Positions 6,755 through 6,990 of a stretch of DNA of 6,990 nucleotides are shown piece by piece. Source of the stretch: JAKFFN01 sp964444305 (GTDB lineage Bacteria > Sumerlaeota > Sumerlaeia > Sumerlaeales > Sumerlaeaceae); NCBI GenBank assembly GCA_964444305.1, contig CAYUGQ010000131.1, positions 1-6,990 on the forward strand, written 5' to 3'. The notes below the pieces were generated by a model. It had not been told where the DNA came from. It worked only from the letters and a program-made list of their open reading frames with translations, and made no database searches. The position numbers were made by a program, and so were the translations under genes. Each line of letters starts with the position of its first letter. The first letter of the stretch is position 1.

Positions 6755-6847
6755 TTATTCCGTGGTCAGGCTGTCGCCGACGCCGTAGATATAGGCGAGG
6801 ATCACCAGTGTCACGATGATGATTACTATGATCACGTTTCGTAGCAT
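6755..6847 (-). CDS. Small 30-residue single-helix membrane protein
   Basis: A 31-codon ORF (ATG 6847-6845, TAA 6757-6755) follows GAGGAG at four bases, the clearest ribosome site in the window. It begins MLRNVIIVIIIVTLVILAY and ends with a short polar tail GVGDSLTTE, so nearly the whole chain is one transmembrane helix with a positive residue at its N-terminus. Its first residues echo the neighbour's MLRYIAVIII start, and both genes share the bases TGCTACG directly after the first start-codon base. It sits 60 bases after the stop of the gene cut by the right edge and 40 bases before the DUF4230 start. It may be a small membrane protein or a leader peptide that brings ribosomes to the next gene. 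I do not recognise it as a named family. Coding status rests on the ribosome site and the coherent helix-plus-tail design. Confidence 0.62.
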   Translation of the reverse strand: MLRNVIIVIIIVTLVILAYIYGVGDSLTTE

Positions 6848-6876
6848 AATGCTCCTCTTTTCATGCAAAGGTCACG

Positions 6877-6900
6877 CCAGCCGGAGCAGGTTCCGGCTGG
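6877..6900 (-). promoter_or_regulatory. Intercistronic hairpin between the right-edge gene and the small membrane ORF
   Basis: CCAGCCGGA (6877-6885) and TCCGGCTGG (6892-6900) form a perfect 9-bp GC-rich stem with a six-base loop. Read on the - strand it begins seven bases after the stop of the right-edge gene and ends about 30 bases before the small ORF's start. No T-run follows on either strand, so it is not a standard intrinsic terminator. It could be an attenuator, a processing or stability element, or a weak terminator. Confidence 0.5.
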
Positions 6901-6907
6901 ACGTTGG

Positions 6908-6990
6908 TCAGCCGTCTTTGCGGCTCCAGTCATACGGTATTTCGCCGCTGTGAGGATCAACGCGGAATTCGTCGGGTTCTGTATAATTAT
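6908..6990 (-). CDS. C-terminal fragment of an unrecognised CDS cut by the right edge
   Basis: On the - strand an open frame enters from the right edge and stops at TGA (6910-6908) after 26 residues, ending DPHSGEIPYDWSRKDG. The composition, mixed acidic, basic, Pro and aromatic residues without rare-residue clusters, looks like genuine protein. The stop is placed naturally just before a hairpin and the next gene. Too little is present to assign a family. It is probably the first visible gene of the - strand run toward pheA. Confidence 0.5.
   Translation of the reverse strand, partial: NYTEPDEFRVDPHSGEIPYDWSRKDG

Overview
This is an ordinary chromosomal stretch with no mobile element, tRNA, rRNA or CRISPR array. 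It holds six complete recognisable or describable genes, one very small membrane ORF, and gene ends cut off at both edges. Moderately high GC, a GatCAB amidotransferase subunit, a fused AroQ-type chorismate mutase/prephenate dehydratase and an AlgI-type acyltransferase indicate a free-living bacterium with a Gram-negative-type envelope. The mix of genes and their style would fit Planctomycetota (Phycisphaerae-like), but that placement is an impression and not something the window proves.

Layout. A short C-terminal coding fragment runs to 67 on the + strand; a GatC tail is one possibility. gatA follows (211-1671), then ppiC, a small cytoplasmic parvulin (1874-2155) closed by a strong intrinsic terminator (2184-2238). 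Only six bases after that terminator's T-run begins a two-gene + strand unit: an AlgI-like MBOAT acyltransferase (2245-3675) and an overlapping membrane-anchored SGNH/AlgX-J-like protein (3641-4837). A perfect 11-bp inverted repeat closes this unit and surrounds the second gene's stop codon. Convergent to it, on the - strand in transcription order, lie a gene cut off at the right edge (ending at 6908), a 30-residue single-helix ORF (6847-6755), a DUF4230-like membrane-anchored protein (6714-6022) and pheA (6001-4886). The spacing suggests that at least the last three are co-transcribed.

How the genes work together. GatA with GatB and GatC makes Gln-tRNA(Gln) and/or Asn-tRNA(Asn) by transamidation. 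PpiC is a general folding helper. The MBOAT/SGNH pair has the design of known polysaccharide O-acetylation machines (AlgI with AlgJ/AlgX, PatA/PatB): a membrane protein exports acetyl groups and a periplasm-facing SGNH protein moves them to a glycan. No glycan synthesis genes are nearby, so the acceptor is unknown. PheA carries out the two steps from chorismate to phenylpyruvate and keeps an ACT domain for phenylalanine feedback.

Most notable are the 30-aa membrane ORF with a near-ideal ribosome site in front of the DUF4230 gene, the terminator abutting the acyltransferase start codon, and a G-over-C excess that stays on the + strand whichever strand is coding. I found no clear evidence of a wholly new multi-gene system.
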